From the NCBI GenBank assembly GCA_009760855.2, contig WPIO01000078.1, positions 720,001 to 782,000 on the forward strand: 62,000 nt of DNA, read 5' to 3'. Below are positions 10,761 through 23,945 of the stretch, piece by piece. The first letter of the stretch is position 1. Every line of letters starts with the position of its first letter. A program made the translations under genes and the position numbers. The stretch is from Cristatella mucedo. Taxonomy: Eukaryota > Bryozoa > Phylactolaemata > Cristatellidae. Below the pieces are notes generated by a model, which was not told the origin of the DNA, made no database searches, and was given only the letters and a program-made list of their open reading frames with translations.

Positions 10761-13560
10761 ACGACGTTACTATTTTTACTGACCAGTGAAATCTGAGGCT
10801 AAACTCTTGGGCAGCATGCTATTTTTGGACAGGAAAACACTGCTCGACGGGGTAGATTCAGCCGCAGTGCCGTGCAACGCCCTAACCATCCGCCAAAGCA
10901 AAGAGTTCACAGACTCGCAACAGCTGTGTTACCTTGGCAGATGCGCCACCAGGCTAAATAACTTTTAACTTTGACTTCTATGTTATATTATGCCTCTTGC
11001 ATTAATTTTAATCTACACATGTCAAAGAAAACGTTCGCGCAGGAATAATCCCGGGCCGGGGTGTCAGAGGTCACCTCGTGACCTTCCCCATTGAGCGCCG
11101 GGCAACTGTCGGCTAGCCAACGCGCTGCCTCGTCACCGGAAGTCGCAATTGTCTGACCGATTTTAGGTGAGGGGGAAGTCCTCGAAATGCCTTGCCTTGC
11201 TGGAATTGATAAGAAAATGTGTGGGGCGCCCCCTTCACCTATGGGAGACCGTATTCCCCAGACCATTTTTATCCGGACCTAAAATTAGCTACCGAGTTCT
11301 GGAGCCGGATGGTACCTCGCGGTGTTGGGGAGATCGCGGGCCGAGACCTCGCGTCCAGCCTTGGCTTCGCGCGACGTCGAGTGAATAGGATGGACGCGCT
11401 ATATTTGTGAGTTGAGCACCGGTTTCGGTCTCGCTGCGTCAGCTCTTTTTTTATTCAAGCACTTCCTGTCGGTGTGGCAGGCAGGCAGATCACCTTCGCG
11501 GACCTTATAATCCAAACCCATTGAAAATAGAAGATCTTGGAAAGCGACTCGGAGCACGTGGTCCGCGTGTCCGCGACGCTGTGCACGATTTATGAAATGC
11601 TTAAACCGTCCGACGCACAATGCCGGGTAGCGACGTGGACTGTGCCCTTTATCAAATCCGCGTTCCGGTACGACTGCCGTCGCTGCAAGCGCTGAACAAG
11701 TACTTGTCCTCCCGGAATTCTTACAGTGCACCGCGGTACGCTATGTTATAAACCTGCGAGCCTAGTGTAGGAGCTACATAATAGCAAGGAAATGTAAGCG
11801 CTGCAGATATGCCTTTGGATCCACACCACCCACCCCCCCCCCATTAGACCCAGCGGTGCGTTTTTTTGAGTCAAGGGTATTTATTGACCACCGGCTCGGC
11901 ATGGCGGGCACAGCAGGGTAAGGCTGCTGGCACCCACTGAGGCTCGTGTGCTGCAGCAGCCGGTGGAGCGTGGCACTGGTGGAGCATTGTCGGCTTCTTT
12001 TGATGGCCACAACTTACCTTAGTCCGCTCTGTGCTGGCATGTAGATCGCGTGGGCAAACAGATGCTGGCCGGCTGCTACGTCGTGCTCAGCACATGCATG
12101 CGAAAATGGAACAATACTCGAAACCTGCTTAGGAAAGAGACGTGCAGGGCCGGCACTGCCTGCCTTGCACGGCAGTTGGCATGTGGCACTGAGACCCATG
12201 TGTCTTGTAACAAGACAGCTGCAGCAACCTGCGAGCCAGCTACACACGCTCCCCTGCTATCCCGTCCTCACTGACTTCCATTTCTGCCACCCCCCTCCCC
12301 GGCCTCTGCATGCCTCTATACCCTCACCGACAACACACACCACCACTGGCACCACTGCCATGGGCTAGCCACAACGTGGTCTCTGTGGTATGCAAGTGGT
12401 GAGGGAGGGAGAGGGGAAGCAGACAGACAACAACCGGGCTAAATAAGCCTTTGCAGCCAGGCTTGGTTTGATTGGGGTGCAAATGACACTTACTTGTCAC
12501 CAACAAAAACCAAACTTGTGTCGTGCACATAGGAAATCTCGTGCAACTCTTTTATGCACATTCATGAGCACCCATCCATGGTCACGTGGCCGAAGCACGG
12601 TCACATAGTCACGGCACAGTTATGCTTAGGCTGTCGAAGGTTGAGTGCAGTCGATGTCACGTGACATGGACTAGCAGCAGCTGAACTAGAACTCGACTGA
12701 CCCGAAGCAAGGCAGCAGTACGATCCTACTGAGCTATAACGATGTGTCGCAAATCGCGCTCCGCAAGGCCTTGCAGTTTCTCTCAACTGTCGATAGGCAT
12801 TTTTTTCTGGCTTCACAAACTGTGTTTCGATGAAGCAGCACGCTCCCGTCGGATGCACAGCCCGCCGCCACGAGATTGTCGGCAGATGCTCACTAACCCT
12901 CGTGTAGTCGATAGAAATGCCTCATCACTAATGCTGTTGTCGCTGTTAAAAGCGTCATCAGCATAGTTGGCTCCTCATTTGCCAGCTCTTTAAGCTGCAG
13001 CTGTAAGTTGTAACGAATGCAGCCTGTTACTAGATCTTCAAATCCCAGCCCTTCAATTACGTAGCTTCTCCTGCTAAATGAGTTTTGATGGCACCCGGTT
13101 GATCAATGAATAAAGAGCAAAGTCATGACTTGCCTCAGTGGCACAACCAGAGGAGGTTAGGGGGCATCTGCCATCCCCCTACAGGTGGCACGACCTGGCC
13201 GCCCCCCCCCCCCCGACTGTCACCAACGACGAAACTGTGTCTTAATTCCCTGCTCGATAAGCAACCACCGAGCTCGTACTGAATAGACACTGATGTGATT
13301 TTTCACTATAATTTTGCATTAATTGTAGGTCTGGACCCACCTAAAGGAAAAATTTTGCTGTTTCTTACCCCCTGTATAAAAAGCTTGCAGGTCTTGCCCC
13401 TAGATGACAGTTCTGGCTCTGCCACTGACCACTCTGCCTCCTGCTAGTTGAGCAAATTTACCAGTGTAGCACCTCTCGAGCTAGCGTGTCTATTTGAGAC
13501 AGTGAATTAGCTATCACTCTTTCACTTTAAGACTACTGACGTAGTTACACACTAAACATT
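10761..13560. other. non-coding DNA, nothing recognised
   Basis: No conserved exon or transposon could be identified. There are short homopolymers (C-run at 13202-13214, C-run near 11831-11842) and a CTGGCTCTGCCACTGACC segment near 13411-13428. Several open frames of about 60-110 codons are present without any domain. The missing mef2 first exon was looked for here and not found. Confidence 0.45.
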
Positions 13561-13567
13561 CAAGACC

Positions 13568-13807
<240 letters not shown>

Positions 13808-14264
13808 TATGTACAATAGCAAACATATCCAAATATATTTTTACCAGCCTATACCCGTCTAAAGGATGGGAAACTCCAACTTTGCTTTGGAAGATGAGCC
13901 TGGGGGTCTGCTGACCTAGCTGGTTAGCCTACCCCACTGGTGGGAAATCTTGCAATTCTTTCTGTGGCAAAACCTTGTGCAATAAAAACGAGAGAATATA
14001 TATAGAAAATTTAAGAAAATATATAGAAGATAGTTTTAATCAGTTGTATTAACAAACGAACTTACATGTAAGTCTTATTGCTCTATCAATATGTGTGATG
14101 ACAGTATATTTGCAAATGTTTGCTGTTGATCTCCATAAGCCTGTAATAATTTTCCTTGTTCGGATGCATGGGCCTACTAGAGGCTCATCAGTTGAGGAAT
14201 CAGCTAGGAAGGGGCGGGGATGCAGTGGCAGCTTCTTTCTCACCAATAATGTCCTAATATTAAT

Positions 14265-14395
14265 ATATTTGATAATAATAATACATTTAATAATAATCAT
14301 ATATTTGATAATACAAGTAATAATAATACATTTGATGTACAGCCGTATGAGAACTCAATTCATTATAGGCACTTTACAATTGCTGAATAGTGTCT
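14265..14395. mobile_element. possible LINE-B/SINE tail remnant with TAATAATA repeats
   Basis: AAT-rich repeats at 14265-14335 are followed by GAGAACTCAATTCATTATAGGCACTTTACAATTGCTG. This resembles the reversed 'AGCGCCTAGAAAGAG...GAGTTCTCT' 3' block of LINE-B. It is short and diverged. Confidence 0.4.
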
Positions 14396-14587
14396 CGGGC
14401 GGCTTGCTTGCAGCCTACCAGCGCTGCGCTTTTGTCTTGTTTCGGATCCACTGCTATGAAAGTTGGGTGTTTTCTCACTTTTGAAAAGTGAGAAAAAGAG
14501 TGGTGGGCCCCCCCCCACTACCGTGTCCTCTCCTACACTCACGTGCTAGCTCCTACTCAATTCCGTACTGGTGGCACAGAGCTCCAC

Positions 14588-14712
14588 AGACAGAGAGAGA
14601 CAGGGACAGACAGAGACAGACAGACAAACAGGACAGACAGAGACAGACACACAGGCAGAAAGACAGACAGATAGACAGGCAGGCAGAAAGTCAGACAGAT
14701 AGACAGAAAGAC

Positions 14713-14749
<37 letters not shown>

Positions 14750-14750
14750 C
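14588..14750. repeat. CAGA/GA-rich array
   Basis: Mixed CAGA tetranucleotide and GA dinucleotide units on the plus strand, fully polypurine towards the right end. Confidence 0.95.
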
Positions 14751-17700
14751 CAGAGTGCCACCATCTAGACCCAGTCTGCCTTCTTTTCCAACTCCTTCAT
14801 CCTGTGACCTCATCGTACCCAGTATCTCTAGCCACCATTCACTTTGCAGCCTGCAAACTCTGCGTGCAGCAGCGCATCGTGTTCGGTGAGAGCTCACAGC
14901 AGCAGCGTCATCGTGTCCGAGGTCGATTCCGGCGAACCTGGCCTCTCTAGCAGTCTCTTTCCAAGTAAGTCCTCTCCTTTTGTCTGGCCACCGGTTTGCT
15001 GTCAAGAGCCGCACGCCGGACGAGGGAGCCCTCACCCCTCCCCTGGCTCGTAAAGCGGCTTGAGTGGAAACCAAGTGGCACAAGACAGTGCGTGGCAGCT
15101 GCTGGCCCCACCTAGCAGGTGCTGCGATGGGCGTCTGTAAGCTGGCTGGTGGCATGCAGCCGCACCACCCCTATTTCCCCCTCGACAAAAAGGGCGCCAT
15201 TAGTGCCGATTTGATTGTGCGATACATTTGCCGAGGCGAATGTATCGCACGATCGCTTGAGGTCGCTTGCTCGAGCCCGCTATGCAACAGTTTGAGGTCA
15301 TTCTGGGGCTAGCCTCGTGGAACCGCTAAGCAGCACGCATCTCGCACGGGGCCCAGGCGCCGGCCGCCGTGGCCTGGCTATCTGATCGGAGGCTGCGAGC
15401 AGGAAAGAAGACTCACCAGACCTCGCACGAGTGGACGCCTAGACGCCTACTAGTCACTTCTGCTCTACGTTTGAGTGCATCCAGCCTTGGCTCTGGGAAA
15501 ATGTCACCGGGGCCGAGAGGAAAATGCAAAGACAGGCGGAGCGGAAGGCCAAGCAGCAGATGCTGCCTTAATTCCCGTCGCCTACCTCCAACACGACACG
15601 GATGCCAAACCCAAACAATTTCAACAGCACAGCTGTGACATAATGGGCATATATTACTAATCCTCGTTTGGATTATTCACCAAGGTACTCAGCTTAGCGA
15701 TTGCTAATTTCTCTCATCGATGCTCACGGCCCACTTGCGGCCATTAGTTTTCAACAGCTGCAGGAGCAAGCAAGCAGCAGCTGCAGCAGTAGTAGTAAGC
15801 AGCAGCAAGCAAGCAAGCAGCAGTAGCAGTAGCTCAATGGCAGCCTTAGGCTAAGCCTTAGGCTTCCGTGGCTGCTGCTTGCAGAGAATTTGACTCTTCG
15901 AACGGAGCAGGACGTGAGTGGTGTTAAAGTAAACGATTGGCCACGAGCCTAACAAGGCTAAATTACCTGCTGCTCCACCGCAGCAGCAGGCTGCCGACGG
16001 TGGCCTGTGAAAAGATGCCCTTGTTTAAAGAAAAAAAAAACCATTGGCGGTTTCTGGAAAGGAACCTGATTGTTGGTGCCTCTCAGCTGAGTTTGCCTCT
16101 GCGATACAGTGCAGCGGTTTCGTACTTAGTAAAAAAAAAAATCGCAAGCTTATCTGCACATGCTTTCGGCAAATGAACACCTGCCAGGCCACAGGTGGTC
16201 AGAAGCCATGCTGCAGCCATGCCGCCGGCAGCTGACTCCCCGGCTGGAGCACGAGCCATAGTGCTGGTGAGTCTTATTACTACTTGCTTCGCAAAATATT
16301 CTGCTCTTTATAACGTTGTTTTTGGCAGTGTGAGCAACCGAAGCGAAATGAGATGCACGAGCCTGACGTCGAAGACGGTAGGCGGCAGGCGCTAGTCTGA
16401 GTATCCTGCTCGACATAAGCCTGCCCAGGCAGTTGAATCAATTGACCTATACCTTTTCCTCGGTGGCCCTTTCTTCCTGCCCCTGCACTGGACGCCCCGC
16501 GAGAGCTCCCGGGAGCTCCCGTGAGTAGCCGCTGTGGCGGCGGTGCAGCTCTCGCGGTGGTGCAGCTCTCTCGGTTTGCCCGCGCGTCCCTCGCCCACGC
16601 TAAGCAAGTGGCTGCCGCCTGTGGCCGCAGCCGGTTGGAAAGCAATCGCAGAGGGCTAGATAATGACCAGACATGAATGGCTGCCCTTGTCTGCCAGTGC
16701 CCAGGTGGTAATTGGAGGCAAACCTGGGTATGAACCTCTGGCACCGGCCTTCCAAAAGCAATGCCGCCTGCACTTGCGACCACATCTAGCGAGACCCGAC
16801 CTCTCGCCGGCTCCCGGACTCACCGAGAAAGCTCCCACTCAGCACCGCTCACTGATGCTCGCCCCTGCCCCCCCCACCGCTCACCGATGCTCGCCCCTGC
16901 CCCCTCCTCCCCCCCCCCAGTAGCAGCCTAGGGCTACGCAAAGAAGGCCGTAGTGCTCAATCTGCTTCTCGGGGGGGGGGGAGAAGCAGCTCGGGGGAGG
17001 AGGGCGCAGCCAGCAGGGCTCTCCAATGGCAGTCGCTGCTGACGCTCGCCTTCCTTCAACGGATCGGTTGCTGACTGACCGAGCCGCCAAAATGCTAAAG
17101 AAAAAAGACCAAGTCGGCTGCTGCACCGTCGGTGGAGCAGCTAGGGTCACTGCATCGCGACCGTCCCAGCTTCTTGTAATTAGCTCCGCGGCCGCGCCGT
17201 GCGTAAGCGGTTTTGCCATCTGGGAGGAGGACATTTGGGTGCCACTGCATGAAAATGAGCCAGGCGACCCTGCCTCCGGCACCTTTTTTGCATATAGGGT
17301 GATTTCTCTGGCGCAGCCAGGCGCCGGTGGCAACCTGCACCGCGGCCCTGATGGGCGTTCGGTTGTTTCCATTGGCGTAACGAGGACTCGTCCGAAACGC
17401 TAAGCCGTGATATTTTCCGGCCCTTCGCGTCCCAGAGCGTCGCTGCCCCTTCACGACCGCCTTGCTAAGCCGCCTATGCAACTTGTTTAAATATCGATCT
17501 GCATTTCCAAGGCAGCCGACACGCAACTGGTAGGGCGCCTCGGCGGTCCGGGCTCAATTTCCGAGTCCGCCAGTGTGTTTAGAGTGGCGGGGGGGGGGGG
17601 GGGGGCTAAGTTTTTTCTTGTGCCTTGTGCCCAGCTCTGTTTCTTGAGTTGATGTCGCTGTAGCCAAAATAATGTGCTACAGAGCAGTCAACCCGTAAGA

Positions 17701-18934
17701 AATCTTCAGAGCCTATAGACTTTCGCGAATTGCTTGAATTGTTCGCGTGTGGCATCCGAGGTTTGGGTTTCAGCCTGGCGAGGGCTAAACGACATAGAGT
17801 CTGCATGTTCTCGACCGATGGGTTATGCTCAGGGTAAGCCTGAGCTAAATTAAAATATGTCACCGATGCGTCGGCAAGATTTGCACGGCACTGCAGGGTT
17901 ATTGTAGCCCCCATCCCGCAAAAGAAAGAAGGTCGACGACCCGGCGATGATGTACGCACGAGTTAGAGGCTCTTAGAGCTCTGGAGATCGCCAGAACCAG
18001 AGTCCGACCTGCCACTCGATCGCGCTTCGACCAAGACTGTACGGTCTGAGGAGCCGCCATTTATAGACAGCAAGGGGTTGGGCGCGATAGGAGGCCGAAG
18101 CAACCCTTTAGACCGACCCAAGACAGGAGAGGCTAAGCGTAGGGGAGGGGGCATGCCGACTGCGGGGCCAGCCGTTCAGCCTCTGTGCGATCTGCTGCCG
18201 CGGCGCCTCTTGAGGCCTTGCCAAGTCCGCGCGATACAAAGGACGTAAAGCGATGTAAAGATTCGCAAGCAAATGAGGCTTCGATCCATTTCAAAAAGCC
18301 TTTTGTTCGCATACTTCCGACCGGTATAGCGGCTGTGCAGAGGCAGCCAGCGCCACCCTAGACACGTGATCGTGCTTCCTGCGCAGCATCCGTAAAGTGC
18401 TTCGTGGGCAAATATACTAATGTATCATTATTACTATTATTATTATGATTAAGGAAGCAGCGCTACGTTTTGCCGGGTGTCGCTCCAAGTCCTCTGTTAT
18501 GTAAACGCTAACTTCAAAATGCACTTTTACTTTCATGCCATTTTGCCACATAATTATCGTTGCCCTGTAATAGAGTGTCCGAACTCTTCTGTTTCGCTTC
18601 TGCAAAGCAATACATTTCGGATGCCGTTTATCGCATACGTCGGGGAAATCTCCGGAGGAATATTCTTTCCAAACGCAAAAATGAGATTATACATACCTAG
18701 CGTATTCAAATAACGATCGCCGGTCTAAGAAAAAAAATTCTGGACCTCTTAATAGCCACGTGGGGATTGAGACCGGGCTCTGGTGCTAAATCTTACAATG
18801 AGGAGAATCAAGCGTGACTAATTATTACACTTCGGTACACGTCGAAAACTCTGGACTATGTATTATGGAGAAATACGCAGTTTTCGTACTTCTGTATTTG
18901 CATACAGCAATCATGAGTTCAGCGTTGTTTTGTA

Positions 18935-18935
<1 letters not shown>
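14751..18935. other. non-coding DNA with one long palindrome
   Basis: No exon or transposon was recognised. The palindrome at 15213-15254 is annotated separately. CAGCAGC/AGTAGC runs occur near 15770-15835, GAGCTCCCGGGAGCTCCC repeats near 16500-16520 and a G-run at 17589-17605. Open frames of up to about 165 codons (for example 16280-16783 and 16881-17372 on the minus strand) show no domain. Confidence 0.45.
15213..15254. repeat. 42-bp near-perfect palindrome
   Basis: Two 20-base arms (15213-15232 and 15235-15254) are reverse complements except for two G:T positions, with a 2-base centre. As RNA all 20 pairs would form, counting the two wobbles. This is far beyond chance. No transposon ends or TA target duplication were recognised around it. 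Confidence 0.9.
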
Positions 18936-18998
<63 letters not shown>

Positions 18999-19011
18999 CA
19001 CACACACACAG
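18936..19011. repeat. (CA)n microsatellite
   Basis: About 75 bases of CA with one GC interruption. Confidence 0.97.
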
Positions 19012-19040
19012 AGGAGCACTCGCGAGAACTCGAACACAAA

Positions 19041-19043
<3 letters not shown>

Positions 19044-19103
<60 letters not shown>
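19044..19103. repeat. (CT)n microsatellite
   Basis: About 60 bases of uninterrupted CT, 30 bases downstream of the CA array. Confidence 0.97.
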
Positions 19104-19105
<2 letters not shown>

Positions 19106-19225
19106 CTCGTCCTTCTCAACACACGATAGCAGTAGAACAGCAGTGTGTTGAGACAGTGACTCAATAGCTTAGAGATATATTTAAAACAAGAGTTAGCTTA
19201 CCTTGCCATTACCGGGTGGAGGGGA

Positions 19226-19227
<2 letters not shown>

Positions 19228-19310
<83 letters not shown>
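19228..19310. repeat. (CT)n microsatellite abutting a LINE-B tail
   Basis: About 82 bases of uninterrupted CT. It sits directly before a truncated LINE-B 3' end, suggesting that the element inserted at or beside the array. Confidence 0.97.
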
Positions 19311-19312
<2 letters not shown>

Positions 19313-19317
19313 CCACT

Positions 19318-19495
19318 AACCATATTTGCATGCTGACCCTGTGCAGGCCACCCTTAACCATGCTACTCATGTTTATCAAGCATGACATTACTTACCATTC
19401 AATCGCGCTTCCCTTTGCAGCAAATGTGAAGCGCCTAGAAAGAGATTGAGTTCTCTGAGGGCGCTTTATCAAGTGCATTATTATTATTATTACGA
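19318..19495 (+). mobile_element. LINE-B 3' end, 5'-truncated
   Basis: The segment GCATGCTGACCCTGTGCA...CCATTCAATCGCG...CAAATGTGAAGCGCC...GAGATTGAGTTCTCTGAGGG ends in an ATTATTATT tail. The same sequence is at 37265-37460 and, reversed, at 34829-35085 behind a LINE-B reverse-transcriptase frame. It is the element's 3' UTR only. Confidence 0.75.
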
Positions 19496-19914
19496 CCGAG
19501 GTAGTCTGCACACACAAAGCTAACAAGGAGGGCTAACTACCGATACCAAAAAAATGCTCGTGGTATCCTAGCAAGCAAAGTGAGTTGCTTTTGTGAGTGA
19601 ATCGCTACTCACTTCGAAAATTTGCCGATGTCACGTATTTGAAATTTAGGTGTATGCATGACTTTAACCAGTCAAATTTGCAAACCAGGAGTGCCAAGGC
19701 CCGACCTAGATGCTTGCAGTCAAGGGCGAGATTTAGCTCCTTTAGCGAGGAACTACCTCCACTCTGGCCAGATCAGATGGCCGATGGGTCAGCCGAGCAT
19801 ACTTCCGTCGAGCAGGCTGACACAGGTGTCCAGCTTTGGAGACTTGGTGGCATTTCAGGACGGCTAGCCGTACTTTTGAGCGAATGTCTTTTCAATTTGC
19901 CTGAGCTGGCTCGT

Positions 19915-20030
19915 CGTGTGCCGAAAGCCGCTTAGGCTGTGAGTGGGCTATACAAAGCTCTCCTGCGAAACACCCACACTTAGTCTTTGTGGCTTTGTGG
20001 AGTTACAGACGGAGATACATTAATTACACG
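19915..20030 (+). mobile_element. LINE-A 3' terminal fragment
   Basis: Contains CCGAAAGCCGCTTAGGCTGT, GCTATACAAAGCTCTCCTGC and GGAGTTACAGACGGAGATAC, then ATTAATTAC. This is the shared 3' UTR of LINE-A copies such as 28040-29075. Confidence 0.8.
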
Positions 20031-20404
20031 GGCTGTCTCATTACGGCTGACGACTGCCGGTTGCCGTCGTCTATGCATCCTCTTCAGCACTTTGACAAAC
20101 ATTTCTCCGAGGTTCTGCCCCCCCCCCCCCCGTTAGCTGGCTCGTGCTCAGTTGCTGTCCCGCTACTTTGTGCTGTACTGATTGCCTGGGAGGGGGAGTG
20201 GCACTCTGAGGGCACTCCAGCAGCCTGCCGATACTGGCTGGCTGTGGCTTCTTTGTTCGACAGTGTGAGACCCTAACTTTTCATACCCGAATGCATGTGC
20301 CTGTTAGCGGGATATATGCGTACATATATGTTTGCACATCTTAGGGGGTCTATGCACAGACGATCTATTATTGTTATCATTATTACCGCTATTAATACTA
20401 TCTA

Positions 20405-20680
20405 TCTCCACCTTCAACTCCACAAAGTCATGAGAAGTAAGCAGTGTTAGGCAGAAGAGTTTTGCATTGTGAACTCAAAAGCGTACGAGACTTTGCTCTG
20501 TCGAGGCAGCCAACAGCATTCGTCTCCTGCCAAAAAGAAACAGGGAGGGACAGAGAGGACTGGAGAGGGCCAACATCATCAGCCGAAGAAGATATATCAT
20601 CATCCTCTTGTAAAGATGGGGGAAGTAAATTCCACAGTCGATGCCCCACAGAGTAAGAGCCTTTCATCTATAGCCATAAG
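20405..20680 (-). mobile_element. LINE-A 3' fragment
   Basis: On the minus strand the C-terminal peptide GHRLWNLLPPSLQ is followed by the 3' region FWQETNAVGCL, matching GPRLWNSLP and RETKSVGYR of better copies. It is interrupted and has no intact frame. Confidence 0.65.
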
Positions 20681-20969
20681 CACACACAGGATGATAGTAA
20701 AAATATAATTCGTTTGCACAGTGCCCCAAGAGAACTGAGACAGGAATTCGACCGCCAAGCCAGTTTACGAGCTTGTGACATCACGTCTTTATTACTGTAC
20801 TAAATTCATTGTCGTCTCGTCACATTCAGGATTACCGGCCTGTACCTTTGAACGTCCTCAACTGATGAATGGCACAACAACTCGGTCTGATCTGTCCTCG
20901 GCTGCACAGCGGCCACATCAACCCCACTTCTGTCTTTAGTGGCTCCCTGGCAAGCAAGTATCGAGTCGA

Positions 20970-20971
<2 letters not shown>

Positions 20972-21053
<82 letters not shown>
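20972..21053. repeat. (CT)n microsatellite
   Basis: About 80 bases of uninterrupted CT. Confidence 0.97.
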
Positions 21054-21055
<2 letters not shown>

Positions 21056-21384
21056 CCGCCGACCGGTTGCTTTGCTCTCGCTTGCATCGGCCTGGCATCC
21101 TTTTTTGCCATCGAGCTCCTTTACTCTTGCAGTTGCGTGCTCTTGCACCACCCACCCGTTCCATCGCTTCCAGTCGTCTCACAGGTCCTTACACCTTACA
21201 CTGAAATCTTTCGGTGGTCGGGGCTCAGTTCGCATGCATTTCTGACACCACACTGCATTGGCTGTGCATAGTTTGTTAGTCTCAGCTAAAAAGAAGCATC
21301 TGCTCCGTAGCATATATTTCTGCTTGCCCGAGTGAACTTAAGCAGGGTGCACACTTCAACGATCTGGCACTCACTCACTTTTAG

Positions 21385-22085
21385 GTATCCTCCTACTACA
21401 TGCTCATGTCTACCCAACCGAACTACTTCCTAATCAGGCTCGACATCGTATCACCTTCTCTTCTGACTCAGCATCGTTTAGCTGTGCCTCCATGCAACCT
21501 CAAATCCTTTGGTGGAGATCGCACCTATAGTTTGCATGCTTCCAATGACTGCAACTCACTCCCGACTGACGGCACGACATCCCCTGACCTAGTGACATTT
21601 AAAAAGAAGCTAAAACCCACATGTTCCTCGAAACATTTGCTGGGTCCACATGAATCGTCCTATGCACGCTTTTACATGCAGATGCTCTGAATGGTATCGC
21701 TACAAAATTGACCTGCTGCCTTCACAGCTCCTGGAAAGGACCCAGAAAGAGATCTAGTTCTCCCAGGGGCTGTACGAATGTCTTATTATCATTTTTATTG
21801 TTACCATGCTTTGTGTGCTTACCTGTACTTGATTCAGTGCATGTTCGTAACCAGGGCTCCTACTAGACGGTGACCATGAGTGTCTAATTGTGTGCTTTTG
21901 CACTTTGGCGACGGTGCAATACTTGTGTGCTTCGGTTTGCTTATCTAATCGTGATACCCTGCGAGTCAATAACTCTTGCTTATTGCTTCTCTAGCAGTAA
22001 CTTACAAAAAGCGCATGTGGATAGAGATTTAGTTCTCTTAAGGTGTGGTACAATAGACCTATTATTAGTATTATTGCTATTACTT
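21385..22085 (+). mobile_element. LINE-B C-terminus and 3' UTR
   Basis: The plus frame reads PPCNLKSFGGDRTYSLHAS, then NDCNSLPTDGTTSPDLVTFK, matching the LINE-B C-terminus (TNLKSFGEHAFS...LPTCVRTSPDLTTFKK) seen on the minus strand at 35088-35969. It is followed by a 3' UTR shared with 41000-41535 and an ATTATTAGTATTATT tail. It is heavily 5'-truncated. Confidence 0.75.
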
Positions 22086-22847
22086 ACAGCTAGCCATTTG
22101 TGGCATCGGCGATGGCCGGCAAGCAGGCTGATGGTTTGGTTAACTCCTTCCCCCTCATCAAATCGTCACTTTGAATGGTCTGACCAGTGCGAAAGCCAAA
22201 GTTGTGGTCAGTGGTGACCCCTAGCACCGGATGGATACCAAGTACAGGTCAAGCGGGCATTGACAGAAACCAAGCCAATTGTCTCATGCATATGTACCTC
22301 CCTGCCTGCCTGCCTGAGATTTTTATATCCAAGCTCTTTATCCCATGGTGGGCAGGCAGACATGCAGACAGACACACTCAAGCACCCACTCACCTTCCTC
22401 TCTCCCCCTCTCTCTCTTCCCTCTCTTTCTCTCCCTCCCCCTCTCTCTCTCTCTCTACCCTCTCTTTTTTCTCTCGCTCCCTCTCTCTTCTCTCACTTTT
22501 GAGAAAGCATCGGAGAAGTTGGTGAGACTAGAACTCTGATGAAACTGCACTGCAGACAGTATTATTGATATTCTCTCTAATTTAGTAAATGTCTAGCTTC
22601 GGTTGGCAACATTCAACTGCCACCGCTGGCTCAGCACACATAGGGATACTTTGAAGAAAAGGCCAGGAAAGATGGCCTGAAGACCTCTGGCCTCGACCAC
22701 TTTCTACCGCTCACAACTGGCACGAGCGTCCTAACGATCCCTCTCTCTCTCTCTCTCTTCTATTCCTCAACCCTTTTCATCCAATGTTGCCACGCCTCCA
22801 TAGCGCCACCGGCTCAGGACAACTGGAGCGAGTGTGCCACGGTCAGG
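22086..22847. other. non-coding DNA with CT-rich tract
   Basis: An imperfect CT-rich tract lies at about 22396-22496 and a ten-unit CT run near 22741-22760. Nothing else was recognised. Confidence 0.5.
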
Positions 22848-23190
22848 AGCAAGAGAACAGATGTCGTTGCTTAAGAATCGAGGTTAGCTCCACAGCCTAA
22901 GACCTGCAGAGCAAAAGCGTCTGTAGCCAACCGTTTTTAAAGCAAAGGAACGGAACAGCTAATTCATTGCTCATACAGGACCTGACGGCACGAGGGGGAG
23001 GCTAAAACTGGGGCAGCAGTTGGTGGAGCAGGGGACTGCTCGGGGACTCCAGTTGGGCAGCAAGACTTATAGAAAACTGGCCGGGTAAACTTCCTACAGG
23101 AAGGAAGAGTTCAGTTCAGCGAGTCATGAAGAAGCCAAGCTACGGTCGACCTCGTGGGTCAGTGCAAACTGCAAGATCTGTGCCTGCCCA
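22848..23190 (-). mobile_element. LINE-A internal fragment, interrupted
   Basis: The plus strand shows GATGTCGTTGCTTAAGAATC...CCACAGCCTAAGACCTGCA...CAGCTAATTCATTGCTC and later GAAGCCAAGCTACGGTCGACC. This follows the minus-strand coding region of the copy at 31680-32585. About 80 extra bases lie near 23025-23105. Confidence 0.65.
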
Positions 23191-23420
23191 ATCCCTGCCA
23201 ACTGCCTGTACACACCCAGTGCCTCGCTCGAGTTTCTTGGAAATGTGGCTGTCTGTAAGCAGAGAACCAGCCGACTTGTCGGGAAAGCACAGCTTAGACG
23301 AAAGAGATCGTCTCTTGGAAACGCCCAAGTCATTTCTGTTCCCCGAGCAGAGGTAGGTGCAGAACCTCTGCTTGGAGCAGCAGTCTGCCTTGACCTTACC
23401 TGGTGGTCAGCAACTGTAAT

Positions 23421-23945
23421 ATAATGTATCTCACGTCTTACTTCAGTAAAGCCGCAATGACTCAGTGGGTGGGGGAGAGTTTTCAGGTGGGCACTCACAA
23501 ATGCCTAAGTGGCTTACGTGTGCATACGGGAGCCAACAGACTCCATCTCACGAAACAAAGAGAAAGTGAGAAGCATTGCTGAGTTGGAAGGGAAGTCGAG
23601 GAAATGAGTAGCAGGGAAGTAACAGCCCAGGACAGCTGGGAAGGACGTGTGCAACAGGGGCAGCTTGAGAGGGGATTTCCGTGCGTAAGAGCTGTGCAAG
23701 TGAGTTTGCGCAGCTTAATACCTTCACAGCCAAAGCATTAGTCGCTAGCAGTCTTTAAGCCAAGGACTGAAAGGCTAATGCGCTCACCATGGAGGACCCG
23801 AGGACACGAGCGAGGAGGATGCTGAAAAAGGTGCAGCAGTCAAGCTAGATACGAAGGTGCCCAGCCATGGCTGGCCTTGAGAGTTACAGTAAAAGTTTTG
23901 CTCTGTATCGGCTGATCAACCGGATTTGACATCGAAGCTCATTCA
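23421..23945 (-). mobile_element. LINE-A 3' fragment
   Basis: It begins with the reversed 3' end (AATGTATCTC...GAGAGTTTTCAGGTGGGCACTCAC) and runs through the reversed C-terminal coding region (GTCTTTAAGCCAAGGACTGA...CCAGCCATGGCTGGCCTTGA). It is diverged, with many small indels and no open frame. Confidence 0.65.

Noticed and set aside
17525-17575. tRNA-like segment (CTGGTAGGGCGCC...GGGCTCAATTTCC)
   Set aside because: A- and B-box-like words occur, but no cloverleaf or acceptor stem can be drawn and no SINE body follows.
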